This document shows positions 37,621-46,619 of a stretch of DNA of 64,000 nucleotides, in pieces. Where the stretch lies: the NCBI RefSeq assembly GCF_024281235.1, contig NZ_JAHWXY010000001.1, forward strand, positions 62,001-126,000, in the 5' to 3' direction. Both the position numbers and the translations under genes were made by a program. A model generated the notes under the pieces. The model saw only the letters and a program-made list of their open reading frames with translations. It ran no database searches and was not told where the DNA came from. The DNA comes from Shinella daejeonensis. Its GTDB lineage: Bacteria; Pseudomonadota; Alphaproteobacteria; Rhizobiales; Rhizobiaceae. The first letter of the stretch is position 1; each line of letters opens with the position of its first letter.

Positions 37621-38823
37621 TCAGGCGCTTCTGCGATCCAGGCGCTGCCGGATCTCCTCCCGAAACGCCTTCAGCGCCCCGCCGGGTTCGATCCCCTCGC
37701 GCATGGCAAGGCCTCTCAGCGGCCCCAGCGCGCCGAGCAGGTGAAGTCCGGCGGCGCGCAGGAATTGCACCGGCAGGAAATCGGAAAGCAGCGACCGGTT
37801 GAGCAGATCGACGCTTGCCGTGCGCGAACGCACATCGGCGCGCCGCCGCCGGTCAAAGCGATCGCCGAGCGTTTCATAAGCGCCGCCGCCGCGCAGCAGA
37901 TCTTCCAGTGCGATGATGTCGCGCAGGCTCAGATTGAGCCCCTGCGCGCCGATGGGCGGAAAGGCGTGGCCGGCTTCGCCGATGAGCGCGACACGACCAC
38001 GGCCGAAACGCTCGGCTGTCATGCCGGAGAGCGGAAAACTCTGGACATCGCCTGCGAGCGCGACTTTTCCGAGCATGGACTGCATGCGATCCTCGATCGC
38101 GCGGGCGATTTCGTCTGCTGTCTTCCGCCGCATGACGTCCGCCTGGGGGGGCGGCAGGACCCAGACAAGGCTGGACCGGTCGCCCGGCAGCGGCACCTGC
38201 GTGAAGGGGCCGCTTTCGGTATGGAATTCGCAGGATGCGTTTCCATGCGGCCGCTCGTGGGAAAAGTTCAACACCAGCGCCGTCTGGGGATAGGACCAGC
38301 TCTTCACGCCGATTCCGGCGGCTTCCCGGACCAACGACCTGCGCCCGTCGGCGCCGATGACGAAACGCGTCGTCAGTCTTTCGCCGTCGGCAGGGGTCAG
38401 TTCGATATGGTCAGGGTGAAATGTCAGCGCGGTGACGCCGGCCGTCACACGCTCGATTTCCGGCCGCGCCGCGATCCTTTCCTCCAGCAGCGCGATGAAG
38501 GGCGCATTGGGAATATTGTAGCCGAAGGCGTCGAGGCCGACCTCCCTTGCCCGGAACGTGACGGCCGGCGCGCGCAACAGCCGGCTGGTGCCGTCGAGGA
38601 TGCGCATCGCCTCGAGGGGCGCGGCATGCGGTGCGACGGCCTCCCAGATGCCGAGGCGCTTCAGGAAGGCGATGGACTGGTCCATGAGCGCCGTGGTGCG
38701 TCCGTCGCCGGCGTGCGCCGGCGGCGCGACAAGCGCCACGCGACGTCCGGCTTCGGCCAGCGCCAGCGCTGCCAGGCTGCCGGCGAGGCCTGCGCCGACG
38801 ACCGCAATATCGAATTCCTTCAT
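37621..38823 (-). CDS. UbiH/UbiF-family FAD-dependent monooxygenase
   Basis: A 400-aa flavoprotein hydroxylase of the UbiH/UbiF/VisC family, which hydroxylates the ubiquinone ring. It shows FDIAVVGAGLAGSLAALALAEAG (the GxGxxG dinucleotide fold), the FAD-adenine segment TTRFVIGADGRRS, and the second FAD motif RVALIGEAGHAFPPIGAQGLNLSLRDIIALEDLL with the GDAAH-like GEAGH and the PxxxQGxN block. Which ring position it acts on cannot be told. It is divergent from pcs (250 bp between) and converges with ccdA. Confidence 0.88.
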   Translation of the reverse strand: MKEFDIAVVGAGLAGSLAALALAEAGRRVALVAPPAHAGDGRTTALMDQSIAFLKRLGIWEAVAPHAAPLEAMRILDGTSRLLRAPAVTFRAREVGLDAFGYNIPNAPFIALLEERIAARPEIERVTAGVTALTFHPDHIELTPADGERLTTRFVIGADGRRSLVREAAGIGVKSWSYPQTALVLNFSHERPHGNASCEFHTESGPFTQVPLPGDRSSLVWVLPPPQADVMRRKTADEIARAIEDRMQSMLGKVALAGDVQSFPLSGMTAERFGRGRVALIGEAGHAFPPIGAQGLNLSLRDIIALEDLLRGGGAYETLGDRFDRRRRADVRSRTASVDLLNRSLLSDFLPVQFLRAAGLHLLGALGPLRGLAMREGIEPGGALKAFREEIRQRLDRRSA

Positions 38824-39073
38824 GACCCGACCTCCGCAAGACGGATATGTTGCCCGCAGGCTTCTAGCGCCTCAGGTTAGGTCGGCAAAGGAGGAATTTC
38901 CATGGGGTGAAACGGCGCAGGCCTGTGAAACCCCGGCACAGAGAGAGGACATTGGCGATTTTCTCTGGCGACAAGGGGCAATCAATGCATATTACCGTCA
39001 TAAAAAGGCCGGACAGGGCGCGGTCGGCGGTTCGTGGCCGGCAGACGCTTTGCAGGATGGACAGCGAAAGACG

Positions 39074-39808
39074 ATGAAGTTCTTCAACTACCGGCGCGTT
39101 CCCTATGCGGAGATCCGCGCCTTTTCCGTACATATCCTGACAGCCTCCGGCTCCTTTCTCGCCTTTCTGGGCGTGGTCGCCGCAGCGGAGCATCGTTTCG
39201 TGGATATGTTCTGGTGGCTTGCCCTGGCGCTGCTGGTGGACGGCATCGACGGACCGATCGCCCGCAAGGTCCGGGTCAAGGACGTGTTGCCCAACTGGTC
39301 GGGCGATACGCTCGACAATGTGATCGACTATGTGACCTATGTTCTGCTGCCGGCTTTCGCCCTCTACCAGAGCGGCATGATCGGCGAGCCCTGGTCCTTC
39401 GTCGCCGCCGGAGCGATCGTGGTGTCGAGCGCCATCTATTACGCCGATATGGGCATGAAGACGGGGGAGAACTTCTTCTCCGGATTCCCGGTCGTCTGGA
39501 ACATGCTGATCTTTACGCTTTTCGTGATCGAGCCGAGCGAGGCGCAGGCGTCGGTCATTGTGTTCGTGTCGGTTCTGCTCACCTTCATGCCCGTCAATTT
39601 CCTCCACCCGGTGCGCGTCGAGCGGTTGCGTCCGCTCAACCTGGCGGTTTTCTGCCTCTGGGCGCTTTTTGGTGGTTATGCATTGCTTCTCCATTTCGAT
39701 ACGCCGGCCTGGGTGGTCTGGGGCGTCGTCGGCAGCGGGGTCTATCTTTACGTGATCGGCGCCGTGTTGCAGGCGTTTCCCAATCTCGGCCGGCGCCAGC
39801 GGGCATGA
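39074..39808 (+). CDS. pcs: Phosphatidylcholine synthase
   Basis: Pcs condenses CDP-diacylglycerol with choline to make phosphatidylcholine, a membrane lipid important in rhizobia for growth and symbiosis. The 244-aa protein has the CDP-alcohol phosphatidyltransferase signature D-G-x2-A-R as LVDGIDGPIARKVRVKDVLPNWSGDTLDNVIDYVTY, including the DxxD metal ligands (GDTLDNVID), and about seven or eight hydrophobic segments. The start is ATG 39074 (MKFFNYRRVPYAEIR). It lies directly before copy 2 of the two-hairpin repeat. Exogenous choline would have to be imported by a transporter encoded elsewhere. Confidence 0.96.
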   Translation: MKFFNYRRVPYAEIRAFSVHILTASGSFLAFLGVVAAAEHRFVDMFWWLALALLVDGIDGPIARKVRVKDVLPNWSGDTLDNVIDYVTYVLLPAFALYQSGMIGEPWSFVAAGAIVVSSAIYYADMGMKTGENFFSGFPVVWNMLIFTLFVIEPSEAQASVIVFVSVLLTFMPVNFLHPVRVERLRPLNLAVFCLWALFGGYALLLHFDTPAWVVWGVVGSGVYLYVIGAVLQAFPNLGRRQRA

Positions 39809-39810
39809 GC

Positions 39811-39914
39811 ATCCGGAGTATTTCCAGCAGAAGTGTGAAACGGTTTTGCGTCCGGAAATGCGGCTGAAACAGAGATGGAGCGGTTCTGCCTACTTTGAAA
39901 GAACCGGAACCGCT
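39811..39914. repeat. Two-hairpin palindromic repeat, copy 2
   Basis: Nearly the same sequence as the element at 37508: gtatttcc (39818-39825) pairs with ggaaatgc except at one position, and hairpin B is agcggttc (39879-39886) with gaaccgct (39907-39914). The middle gtgaaacggttttgcgtccggaaatgcgg is identical to copy 1. It sits between pcs and the quinone oxidoreductase gene, directly after the pcs stop. Confidence 0.82.
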
Positions 39915-39934
39915 CTAACGTTCAGGAGAATGAC

Positions 39935-40906
39935 ATGACCAGAGCGATCGTTGTGCGCAGCCTTGGCGGCCCGCAGGTGCTGAAGCTGGAGGACGTGCCG
40001 CTTGAAGCTCCCGGACCGGGGGAGGTGCAGATCCGTCAGGCGGCGATCGGGCTGAATTTCATCGACGTTTATTACCGCACCGGGCTCTACACGACGGAAC
40101 TGCCCTTCGTGCCCGGCAAGGAGGGCGCGGGCGTCGTGACGGCGCTCGGCGAGGGGGTGGAGAGCTTTTCCGTGGGCGATCGGGTGGCTTACGCCTCGGC
40201 CGACGGCGCCTATGCGCAGGAACGCAATGTCGCCGCGCGACATCTGGTCAAGGTGCCGGAAGACATAACGCTCGAAACTGCTGCCGCGATGATGCTGAAA
40301 GGCATGACTGCGCAATATCTGCTGATGCAGACCTATCCCGTCGGCCCCGCGACGACGTTGCTGTTCCACGCCGCCGCCGGCGGCGTCGGCCTCATCGCCG
40401 GCCAATGGGCAAAGGCGCTGGGCGCAACCGTGATCGGCACGGCGGGGTCGCCGGAGAAGGCGAAGCTGGCGCTTGCGCATGGCTACGACCATGTCATCGA
40501 CTATTCGCAGGAGGATTTCGTCGCCCGGGTGCGGGAAATCACCGGCGGCGCCGGCGTCGACGTCGTCTATGATTCTGTCGGCAAGGACACGTTTCCCAGA
40601 TCTCTCGATTGCCTGAAGATGCGTGGTCTTTTCGTCAGTTTCGGCAATTCCTCGGGGCCGGTCGGCGGTTTCGACATGGGCCTTCTGGCGCAGAAGGGCT
40701 CGCTCTTCGCCACCCGCCCGACGCTCTTTCATTACATCGCCGGGCGTAAGGCGCTGGATGCATGTGCAAACTCGCTCTTTGATGTTGTGCGCACCAGCAA
40801 AGTGCGTATCAATATCAATCAGACTTATGCGCTTGCCGACGCCGGGCAGGCGCATGCCGATCTGGAAGCAAGAAGAACAAGCGGAACCACGCTGCTCCTT
40901 CCATAA
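39935..40906 (+). CDS. Quinone oxidoreductase (zeta-crystallin type, MDR superfamily)
   Basis: A 323-aa zinc-free medium-chain dehydrogenase/reductase that uses NADPH on quinones or enones. The N-terminal GroES-like domain contains IGLNFIDVYYRTGLY and FVPGKEGAGVVTALGEG; the Rossmann domain has the nucleotide-binding VLFHAAAGGVGLIAGQWAKALGA and AGSPEKAKLALAHGYDH. No zinc-ligand cysteines are seen in the catalytic domain, as expected for the quinone reductase subgroup. The start ATG 39935 has an RBS (aggaga) 5 bases upstream. It precedes the ABC transporter genes by 50 bases, but a functional link is doubtful. Confidence 0.93.
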   Translation: MTRAIVVRSLGGPQVLKLEDVPLEAPGPGEVQIRQAAIGLNFIDVYYRTGLYTTELPFVPGKEGAGVVTALGEGVESFSVGDRVAYASADGAYAQERNVAARHLVKVPEDITLETAAAMMLKGMTAQYLLMQTYPVGPATTLLFHAAAGGVGLIAGQWAKALGATVIGTAGSPEKAKLALAHGYDHVIDYSQEDFVARVREITGGAGVDVVYDSVGKDTFPRSLDCLKMRGLFVSFGNSSGPVGGFDMGLLAQKGSLFATRPTLFHYIAGRKALDACANSLFDVVRTSKVRININQTYALADAGQAHADLEARRTSGTTLLLP

Positions 40907-40956
40907 GGGAAACCTGAACGGGCAGCCGGGAAAGAGCCGCGGAAGAGAGGGGAAGC

Positions 40957-42531
40957 GTGTCAGCCGTTGCAGCGTCCGGGGCCAGCCCTTTGCTGGCCGT
41001 CCGCAGCCTGACCAAATTGTTCGGCTCTTTCGCCGCCTGCAATGCCATCGATCTCGAGGTCAGGCCGGGTGAGATCCATGCCTTGCTGGGAGAGAACGGC
41101 GCCGGCAAGTCCACGCTCGTGAAGATGCTTTTCGGCGTCCTCGCGCCGACCAGCGGGCAGATCCTCTGGAAGAGCCGGCCTGTCGTCATCTCCAGCCCCG
41201 GCGTGGCGCGACGTATCGGCATCGGCATGGTCTTCCAGCATTTTTCGCTGTTCGAGGCGCTGACCGTGGCCGAGAATATCGCCCTGTCGCTGCCGCCCGG
41301 CATCTCGCTCGGCAAGGTCGCGGAGGAGGCATCGCGCCTGTCGGAACTTTATGGCCTGCCGCTCGATCCCAAGGCGCATGTAGCCGATCTTTCGGTCGGT
41401 GAGCGCCAGCGTATCGAGATCGTGCGCGCGCTGCTGCAAAATCCTGATCTGATCATCCTCGACGAGCCGACCTCGGTTCTGACCCCGCAGGAAGCCGACC
41501 GCCTTTTCGAAACGCTCGCCAAACTGAAGGCCGAGGGGCGCTCCGTTCTCTACATCAGCCACCGTCTCGAGGAGGTGCAGCGCATCTGCGACCGCGCCAC
41601 CGTTCTGCGCCATGGCAAGGTGACCGGAGCCTGCGATCCGCGAGCCGAAACGCCGGCCTCGCTCGCCCGCATGATGGTCGGCAGCGACGTCGCCGCCGTC
41701 AACGCCGTGCAAGTCGCGGCGAAGGGCGACGTGCTGCTGGAAACGAGAAATCTCAGTGTCCCGGCCCGCAGTCCCTTTGCCGTTTCGCTGAAGAACGTCT
41801 GTCTTGAGGTTCATGCCGGAGAGATCCTCGCCATCGCCGGCGTCGCCGGAAATGGCCAGAGCGAATTGTTCGATGCGCTTTCCGGCGAATTTCCCGTGGC
41901 GGACGCCGGCACCGTCTCCATTCGCGGCAGGCCGGTGGGCGCGCTCGGAATTTCGGCGCGGCGGCTTCTCGGCGCGGGCTTCGTTCCGGAAGAGCGTCAC
42001 GGCCATGCGGCGGTGCCGTCCCTGCCGTTGTCGGACAATCTGGTTCTGGCGCGCAATCAGTCGGATCGCCGGAGCTTTCTTGGCGGCGGCGTGCTCGGCA
42101 TCATCCGCCATGCCGCCGTGCGCCTGGCGTCGCAAAGGATTTCCCAAACGATGGATGTGCGCAAGAGCGGCGAGGATCCGGCCGCTGGCTCGCTGTCCGG
42201 CGGCAACCTGCAAAAATATATCGTCGGGCGTGAGCTTGATCGCCAGCCCGCCGTTCTGGTCGTCAATCAGCCGACCTGGGGCGTGGACGCCGGTGCGGCG
42301 AGCCGCATCCGCCAGGCGCTGGTCGATCTGGCGCGATCCGGCTCCGCGGTGCTGGTGATCAGCCAGGATCTCGACGAAATCTTCGAGGTGGCGACCGAGG
42401 TCGCGGTGATCAGCGAGGGGCGCCTTTCCGAGATCCATCCGACGACGACCCTGACGCGCGAGAAGATCGGCCTGCTGATGGGCGGCATGCACGGCAGGAA
42501 CGAGAGCGGGGAGGCGGCCCATGCGCATTGA
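40957..42531 (+). CDS. ABC transporter ATP-binding protein (nucleoside type, two ABC domains)
   Basis: A 524-aa double ABC protein of the BMP/nucleoside and Rbs-like type. First domain: Walker A LLGENGAGKSTLVKMLFG, signature LSVGERQRIEIVRALLQ, Walker B LIILDEPTSVL. Second domain: the P-loop position reads GVAGNGQSELFDALSG, signature GSLSGGNLQKYIVGREL, Walker B VLVVNQPTWGVD, a degenerate second site typical of this family. GTG start behind gagaggggaagc. It is the first of four genes (ATPase, two permeases, binding protein) with overlapping or close stops and starts, so a complete transporter. Confidence 0.95.
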   Translation: MSAVAASGASPLLAVRSLTKLFGSFAACNAIDLEVRPGEIHALLGENGAGKSTLVKMLFGVLAPTSGQILWKSRPVVISSPGVARRIGIGMVFQHFSLFEALTVAENIALSLPPGISLGKVAEEASRLSELYGLPLDPKAHVADLSVGERQRIEIVRALLQNPDLIILDEPTSVLTPQEADRLFETLAKLKAEGRSVLYISHRLEEVQRICDRATVLRHGKVTGACDPRAETPASLARMMVGSDVAAVNAVQVAAKGDVLLETRNLSVPARSPFAVSLKNVCLEVHAGEILAIAGVAGNGQSELFDALSGEFPVADAGTVSIRGRPVGALGISARRLLGAGFVPEERHGHAAVPSLPLSDNLVLARNQSDRRSFLGGGVLGIIRHAAVRLASQRISQTMDVRKSGEDPAAGSLSGGNLQKYIVGRELDRQPAVLVVNQPTWGVDAGAASRIRQALVDLARSGSAVLVISQDLDEIFEVATEVAVISEGRLSEIHPTTTLTREKIGLLMGGMHGRNESGEAAHAH

Positions 42532-43615
42532 GCTGGAGAAACGGGCGAAGCCTTCGATGCTGCTGTCCATTCTTTCGCCCTTCCTCGCTCTCGGTCTGAC
42601 GGTTATCGCCGGCGGCATCATGTTCGCGCTTCTCGGGAAAAGCCCGGGCATGGCGCTCTACAGCTTTTTCGTCGAGCCGCTGCTCGATGTCTGGTCGCTG
42701 CACGAGATCGCGATCAAGGCGACGCCGCTCATTCTCATCGGCGCGGGCCTCACCGTCTGCTATCGATCCAACAACTGGAACATCGGCGCCGAGGGCCAGT
42801 TCATCGCCGGCGCCATCGCCGGCGCCATTGTTCCGGTGCTCTTCCACGACTGGCATTCGCCGCTCGTGCTGCCGCTGATGCTGGTGTTCGGCATGATCGG
42901 CGGCGCGCTCTATGCCGCCATTCCCGCCTTCCTCAAGGCGCATATGAACACCAATGAAATCCTGACCAGCCTGATGCTCGTCTATATCGCCCAGCTCTTT
43001 CTCGACTGGCTGGTGCGCGGCCCCTGGCGCAGTCCGGATGCCTATAATTTCCCCGTGACGCGCGACTTCATGCCCGAGGCGGTGCTGCCGGAGATTCTTG
43101 CGTCCGGCCGCACCAACCTCGGATTCGTCTTCGCCCTCGTCGCAGCGGCCGGCCTGTGGTTCATGATGCGCTACACGCTGAAGGGCTTCGAGATTTCCGT
43201 GCTCGGCCAGTCGGAGCGGGCAGGGCGCTTCGCGGGCTTCTCTTCCCGCCGCATGATCTGGTTCTCGATGCTCGTTTCCGGCGGGCTTGCGGGCCTTGCC
43301 GGCGTATCCGAGGTCAGCGGCGTCATCAACAAGCTGCAACCGATCATCTCCCCCGGCTACGGCTTCACCGCCATCATCGTCGCCTTTCTCGGCCGTCTCA
43401 ATCCTCTCGGCGTCATCGCCGCCGGGCTGGTTCTGGCGCTGACCTACGTCGGCGGCGAAGCGGTGCAGCTCACGCTCAACATCTCCGACAAGATCACGCG
43501 TGTATTTCAGGGACTGCTGCTGTTCTTCGTCCTTTCCTGCGATACGCTCATTCAATACCGGATCAGGCTGGTCTTTTCCCGGATCGGCCGGTCCAGCGAA
43601 GGCGGAGCGCTCTGA
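42521..43615 (+). CDS. ABC transporter permease (nucleoside type), subunit 1
   Basis: A 364-aa inner-membrane permease of the BPD_transp_2/RbsC-like family with about ten hydrophobic segments. Family blocks are CYRSNNWNIGAEGQFIAGAIAGAIV and MNTNEILTSLMLVYIAQLFLDWLVRG, and late SPGYGFTAIIVAFLGRLNPLGVIAAGLV. It starts 11 bases inside the ATPase gene, and its TGA is shared with the next ATG (TGATG), so the three proteins are translationally linked. Substrate, by family, is probably a nucleoside or related compound. Confidence 0.93.
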   Translation: MRIELEKRAKPSMLLSILSPFLALGLTVIAGGIMFALLGKSPGMALYSFFVEPLLDVWSLHEIAIKATPLILIGAGLTVCYRSNNWNIGAEGQFIAGAIAGAIVPVLFHDWHSPLVLPLMLVFGMIGGALYAAIPAFLKAHMNTNEILTSLMLVYIAQLFLDWLVRGPWRSPDAYNFPVTRDFMPEAVLPEILASGRTNLGFVFALVAAAGLWFMMRYTLKGFEISVLGQSERAGRFAGFSSRRMIWFSMLVSGGLAGLAGVSEVSGVINKLQPIISPGYGFTAIIVAFLGRLNPLGVIAAGLVLALTYVGGEAVQLTLNISDKITRVFQGLLLFFVLSCDTLIQYRIRLVFSRIGRSSEGGAL

Positions 43616-44535
43616 TGGGCATGATCGAAGCCATTCTGCTGACCGTCATCACCGCCGCCACGCCGCTGGTCATTGCATCGCTCGGTGAACTGGTGACGGA
43701 GCGCTCCGGCGTGCTGAACCTCGGCGTCGAGGGCATGATGGTGATGGGGGCGGCGATCGCCTTCGCCATGACACAGGTGACCGGCTCGCCCTATCTCGGC
43801 CTGCTGGCCGGGATCGGCGGCGGCGCGCTTTTCTCCCTGCTGTTCGGTTTCCTGACGCTGACCCTCGTCGCCAATCAGGTCGCCACGGGTCTTGCGCTCA
43901 CCATCCTCGGACTTGGGATTTCCGGCCAGATCGGCGAGCCCTATGTCGGCGTTTCGGGGATCAAGCTGCCGCAGATCGTGGTTCCCGTCCTTTCCGACAT
44001 TCCCTTTTTCGGACCGGTGCTCTTCCGGCAGGACCTCGTTTTCTATCTGTCGATCACCCTGGTGGCAGGCGTCTCATGGTTCCTGTTCAGAAGCCGGACG
44101 GGCCTCAAGATGCGGGCGATCGGCGACAATCACGCCTCCGCTCATGCGCTCGGGATCCATGTCATCCGCACCCGCTATCTCGCCGTCATGTTCGGCGGCG
44201 CCTGCGCGGGGCTGGCCGGGGCGCAGCTCTCGCTAGTCTATACGCCGCAATGGGTGGAAAACATGTCGGCCGGGCGTGGCTGGATCGCGCTGGCGCTGGT
44301 GGTCTTCGCCTCCTGGCGGCCGTGGCGCGTGCTGGCCGGCGGCTATCTTTTCGGCGCGGTCTCGATCAGCCAGCTGCATGCCCAGGCCTTCGGCGTGGGC
44401 ATCCCCTCGCAGTTCCTGTCAGCGCTTCCCTATGCGGCGACGATTGTCGTCCTGATCCTGATATCCCACAATCGGCGGGTGACGCTGATCAATACGCCGG
44501 CCTCGCTGGGCAAGCCCTTCGTACCCGACCGTTGA
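43615..44535 (+). CDS. ABC transporter permease (nucleoside type), subunit 2
   Basis: A 306-aa second permease of the same family: LGELVTERSGVLNLGVEGMMVMGAAIAF is the characteristic N-terminal motif, followed by VATGLALTILGLGISGQIGEPYVG, MRAIGDNHASAHALGIHVIRTRYLAVMFGGACAGLAGAQLSL and SAGRGWIALALVVFASWRPWR. Its ATG overlaps the stop of the first permease. It pairs with it to form the membrane channel. The binding protein gene begins 44 bases downstream. Confidence 0.93.
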   Translation: MGMIEAILLTVITAATPLVIASLGELVTERSGVLNLGVEGMMVMGAAIAFAMTQVTGSPYLGLLAGIGGGALFSLLFGFLTLTLVANQVATGLALTILGLGISGQIGEPYVGVSGIKLPQIVVPVLSDIPFFGPVLFRQDLVFYLSITLVAGVSWFLFRSRTGLKMRAIGDNHASAHALGIHVIRTRYLAVMFGGACAGLAGAQLSLVYTPQWVENMSAGRGWIALALVVFASWRPWRVLAGGYLFGAVSISQLHAQAFGVGIPSQFLSALPYAATIVVLILISHNRRVTLINTPASLGKPFVPDR

Positions 44536-44579
44536 GACCAACCGGAAAAAGACTTCACCGCGAACCTACAGAGGACCCC

Positions 44580-45650
44580 ATGAAGAAACTCATTTTCGCC
44601 CTTGCAACCTCGGCCGCCGTCCTTGGCTTCACCGCCGCCACCAGTGCGCAGGACAAGACCAAGGTCTGCTTCATCTATGTCGGCCCCAAGACCGACGGCG
44701 GCTATTCCGAAGCCCACGACCACGGACGCCAGGCTCTCGAAAAGGCGCTTGGCGACAAGGTCGAGACCGCCTATCTCGAAAACGTTCCGGAAGGCCCAGA
44801 CGCCGAACGCGCCGTCGAACGCATGGCGCGCTCCGGCTGCGCGCTGGTCTTCACCACCTCCTTCGGCTTCATGGACGCCACCATCAAGGTCGCGCAGAAG
44901 TTCCCCGACGTGAAGTTCGAGCATGCGACCGGTTTCAAAAGCTCGGAAAACGTCGGCACATACAATGCGCGCTTCTATGAAGGCCGCTATATCCAGGGCG
45001 TGATCGCCGCCAAGACGTCCAAAGCCGGCGTTGCCGGCTATATCGCCTCCTTCCCGATCCCCGAAGTGGTGATGGGCATCAACGCCTTCATGCTGGGCGC
45101 GCAATCCGTCAATCCCGACTTCAAGGTGAAAATCGTCTGGGCCAACACCTGGGCCGATCCGGGCAAGGAAGCCGATGCCGCCAAGGCGCTGGCCGACCAG
45201 GGCGTCGATATCCTGACCCAGCACACCGATTCGACCGCGCCGATGCAGGTTGCCGCCGAGCGCGGCATCAAGGCCTTCGGCCAGGCGTCCGACATGATCG
45301 CCGCCGGGCCGCAGACGCAGCTGACCTCCATCGTCGACACCTGGGGCAATTACTATATAAAGCGCACCGAGGCCGTCATCGACGGCACCTGGAAATCCGA
45401 ACAGATCTGGGACGGTCTCAAGGACGGTATCCTGGAGATGGCGCCCTACACCAACATGCCCGACGACGCGAAGGCGCTTGCAGAAGAGACGGAAGCGAAA
45501 ATCCGCTCCGGCGAGCTTCATCCCTTCACCGGCCCGGTCAAGAAGCAGGACGGTTCCGATTGGCTGGCCGATGGCGAAGTGTCCGATGACGGCACGCTGC
45601 TCGGCATGAACTTCTACGTGGCCGGCATCGACGACAAGCTTCCGGACTGA
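44580..45650 (+). CDS. BMP family ABC transporter substrate-binding protein
   Basis: A 356-aa periplasmic lipoprotein-free binding protein of the BMP (PnrA/Med) family, with signal peptide KKLIFALATSAAVLGFTAATSAQ (cleavage near residue 24) and VCFIYVGPKTDGGYSEAHDHGRQALEK, then KFEHATGFKSSENVGTYNARFYEGRYIQGVIAA and VDILTQHTDSTAPMQVAAERGIKAFGQ, which match the ligand-binding blocks of purine-nucleoside binding members. There is no lipobox Cys at the signal end. A perfect 13-bp terminator follows. The transporter's probable cargo is a purine nucleoside or base; this is by family only. Confidence 0.93.
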   Translation: MKKLIFALATSAAVLGFTAATSAQDKTKVCFIYVGPKTDGGYSEAHDHGRQALEKALGDKVETAYLENVPEGPDAERAVERMARSGCALVFTTSFGFMDATIKVAQKFPDVKFEHATGFKSSENVGTYNARFYEGRYIQGVIAAKTSKAGVAGYIASFPIPEVVMGINAFMLGAQSVNPDFKVKIVWANTWADPGKEADAAKALADQGVDILTQHTDSTAPMQVAAERGIKAFGQASDMIAAGPQTQLTSIVDTWGNYYIKRTEAVIDGTWKSEQIWDGLKDGILEMAPYTNMPDDAKALAEETEAKIRSGELHPFTGPVKKQDGSDWLADGEVSDDGTLLGMNFYVAGIDDKLPD

Positions 45651-45671
45651 GCCCGGCTTTTCCATCTTCAG

Positions 45672-45710
45672 GGAAAGGGCGCTTTCTTCCGGGAAGCGCC
45701 CTTTCCTGTG
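45672..45710 (+). terminator. Hairpin terminator after the BMP transporter operon
   Basis: ggaaagggcgctt (45672-45684) pairs perfectly with aagcgccctttcc (45694-45706), 9-base loop, with a weak T-containing tail. It closes the transporter operon before the GntR-type regulator. Confidence 0.75.
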
Positions 45711-45808
45711 TCGCGTGCGGTGCGCGGGCTTTGCGGAACCGGCCGTGCGTGTTCTATATCATTTGCAAAGCCTTCGGCAGCGTGGGCGGCCGGAGAGGGG
45801 AGGAAGCC

Positions 45809-46546
45809 TTGCGCAGGGGATTGCTGGAAACCGTCATCAGTGGCGTCAGCACGCGCACCAGCCATGCGCAGGTGGTCAATGAGATCGGTCGGGCGATCGT
45901 CGCGGGCGATTATCCCGTCGGCAGCATCCTGCCGGGCGATGCCGAACTGGCAGCCCGCTTCCGGGTTTCCCGCACGGTGCTGCGCGAGGCGATGAAGACG
46001 CTGGCGGCCAAGGGGCTGATCGTTCCGCGCGCGCGCATCGGAACCCGGGTGATGCCCGATACCCAGTGGAACCTCTTCGACAGCGATATCCTCACCTGGT
46101 ATTTCGCCGTCGGCCTCAATGAGGCGTTCCTCGTTCATCTGAGCGAGGTGAGGCTGGCGTTCGAGCCGCATGCGGCGGCGCTGGCCGCCCGGCATGCTTC
46201 CCCCGAGGATATCAGCCAGATGATGCGCCTTGCCGTCGCCATGGGCGATCCCGCCCATACCGCGGAGACCATGGCGGTGGCCGACCTGAAATTCCATCTC
46301 TGCGTGCTGGAGGTTTCGGGCAACCCGTTCCTGCGCACCGTCGGCAGTCTCATCGAGGCGGCGCTGGTTGGCGCGTTCAAACTGAGTTCGCCCGCCGCCG
46401 ACCGGGCCAAGATCGACGAAGCGGCCGCCAATCACATCCGTATCGTCGAGGCGATCGACCGCCACGATGAGGACGATGCGCGCCGGGCGATGGAGCATGT
46501 CATCAAGCTCGGGCGGGAACGGGTGGTGCAGGCGCTCAAGGCCTGA
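45809..46546 (+). CDS. FadR/GntR family transcriptional regulator
   Basis: A 245-aa regulator with an N-terminal winged helix (ISGVSTRTSHAQVVNEIGRAIVAGDYPVGSILPGDAELAARFRVSRTVLREAMKTLAAKGLIVPRARIGTRV is the classic GntR pattern) and a C-terminal all-helical FCD ligand-binding domain with its His and Asp/Asn metal ligands (EVRLAFEPHAAALAA, DLKFHLCVLEVSGN and NHIRIVEAI). The TTG at 45809 is favoured by an RBS (gaggggaggaag) directly upstream; ATG 45731 would add 26 residues. It sits just after the transporter operon, so it may control it. A candidate promoter (TTGCGG, 18 bases, TATATC) lies at 45731-45760. Confidence 0.86.
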   Translation: MRRGLLETVISGVSTRTSHAQVVNEIGRAIVAGDYPVGSILPGDAELAARFRVSRTVLREAMKTLAAKGLIVPRARIGTRVMPDTQWNLFDSDILTWYFAVGLNEAFLVHLSEVRLAFEPHAAALAARHASPEDISQMMRLAVAMGDPAHTAETMAVADLKFHLCVLEVSGNPFLRTVGSLIEAALVGAFKLSSPAADRAKIDEAAANHIRIVEAIDRHDEDDARRAMEHVIKLGRERVVQALKA

Positions 46547-46584
46547 CGGAAGCCGGCCCGTGTGGCGCCAGGCGAGGATGCCGG

Positions 46585-46610
46585 CCGGGGATGACTTTCA
46601 TCATCCCCGG
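46585..46610. terminator. Hairpin between converging genes
   Basis: ccggggatga (46585-46594) and tcatccccgg (46601-46610) form a perfect 10-bp stem with a 6-base loop, between the GntR gene and the converging DUF992 gene. There is no T-run, so it may be a weak or protein-dependent transcript end. Confidence 0.45.
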
Positions 46611-46619
46611 GGAGGTGGA

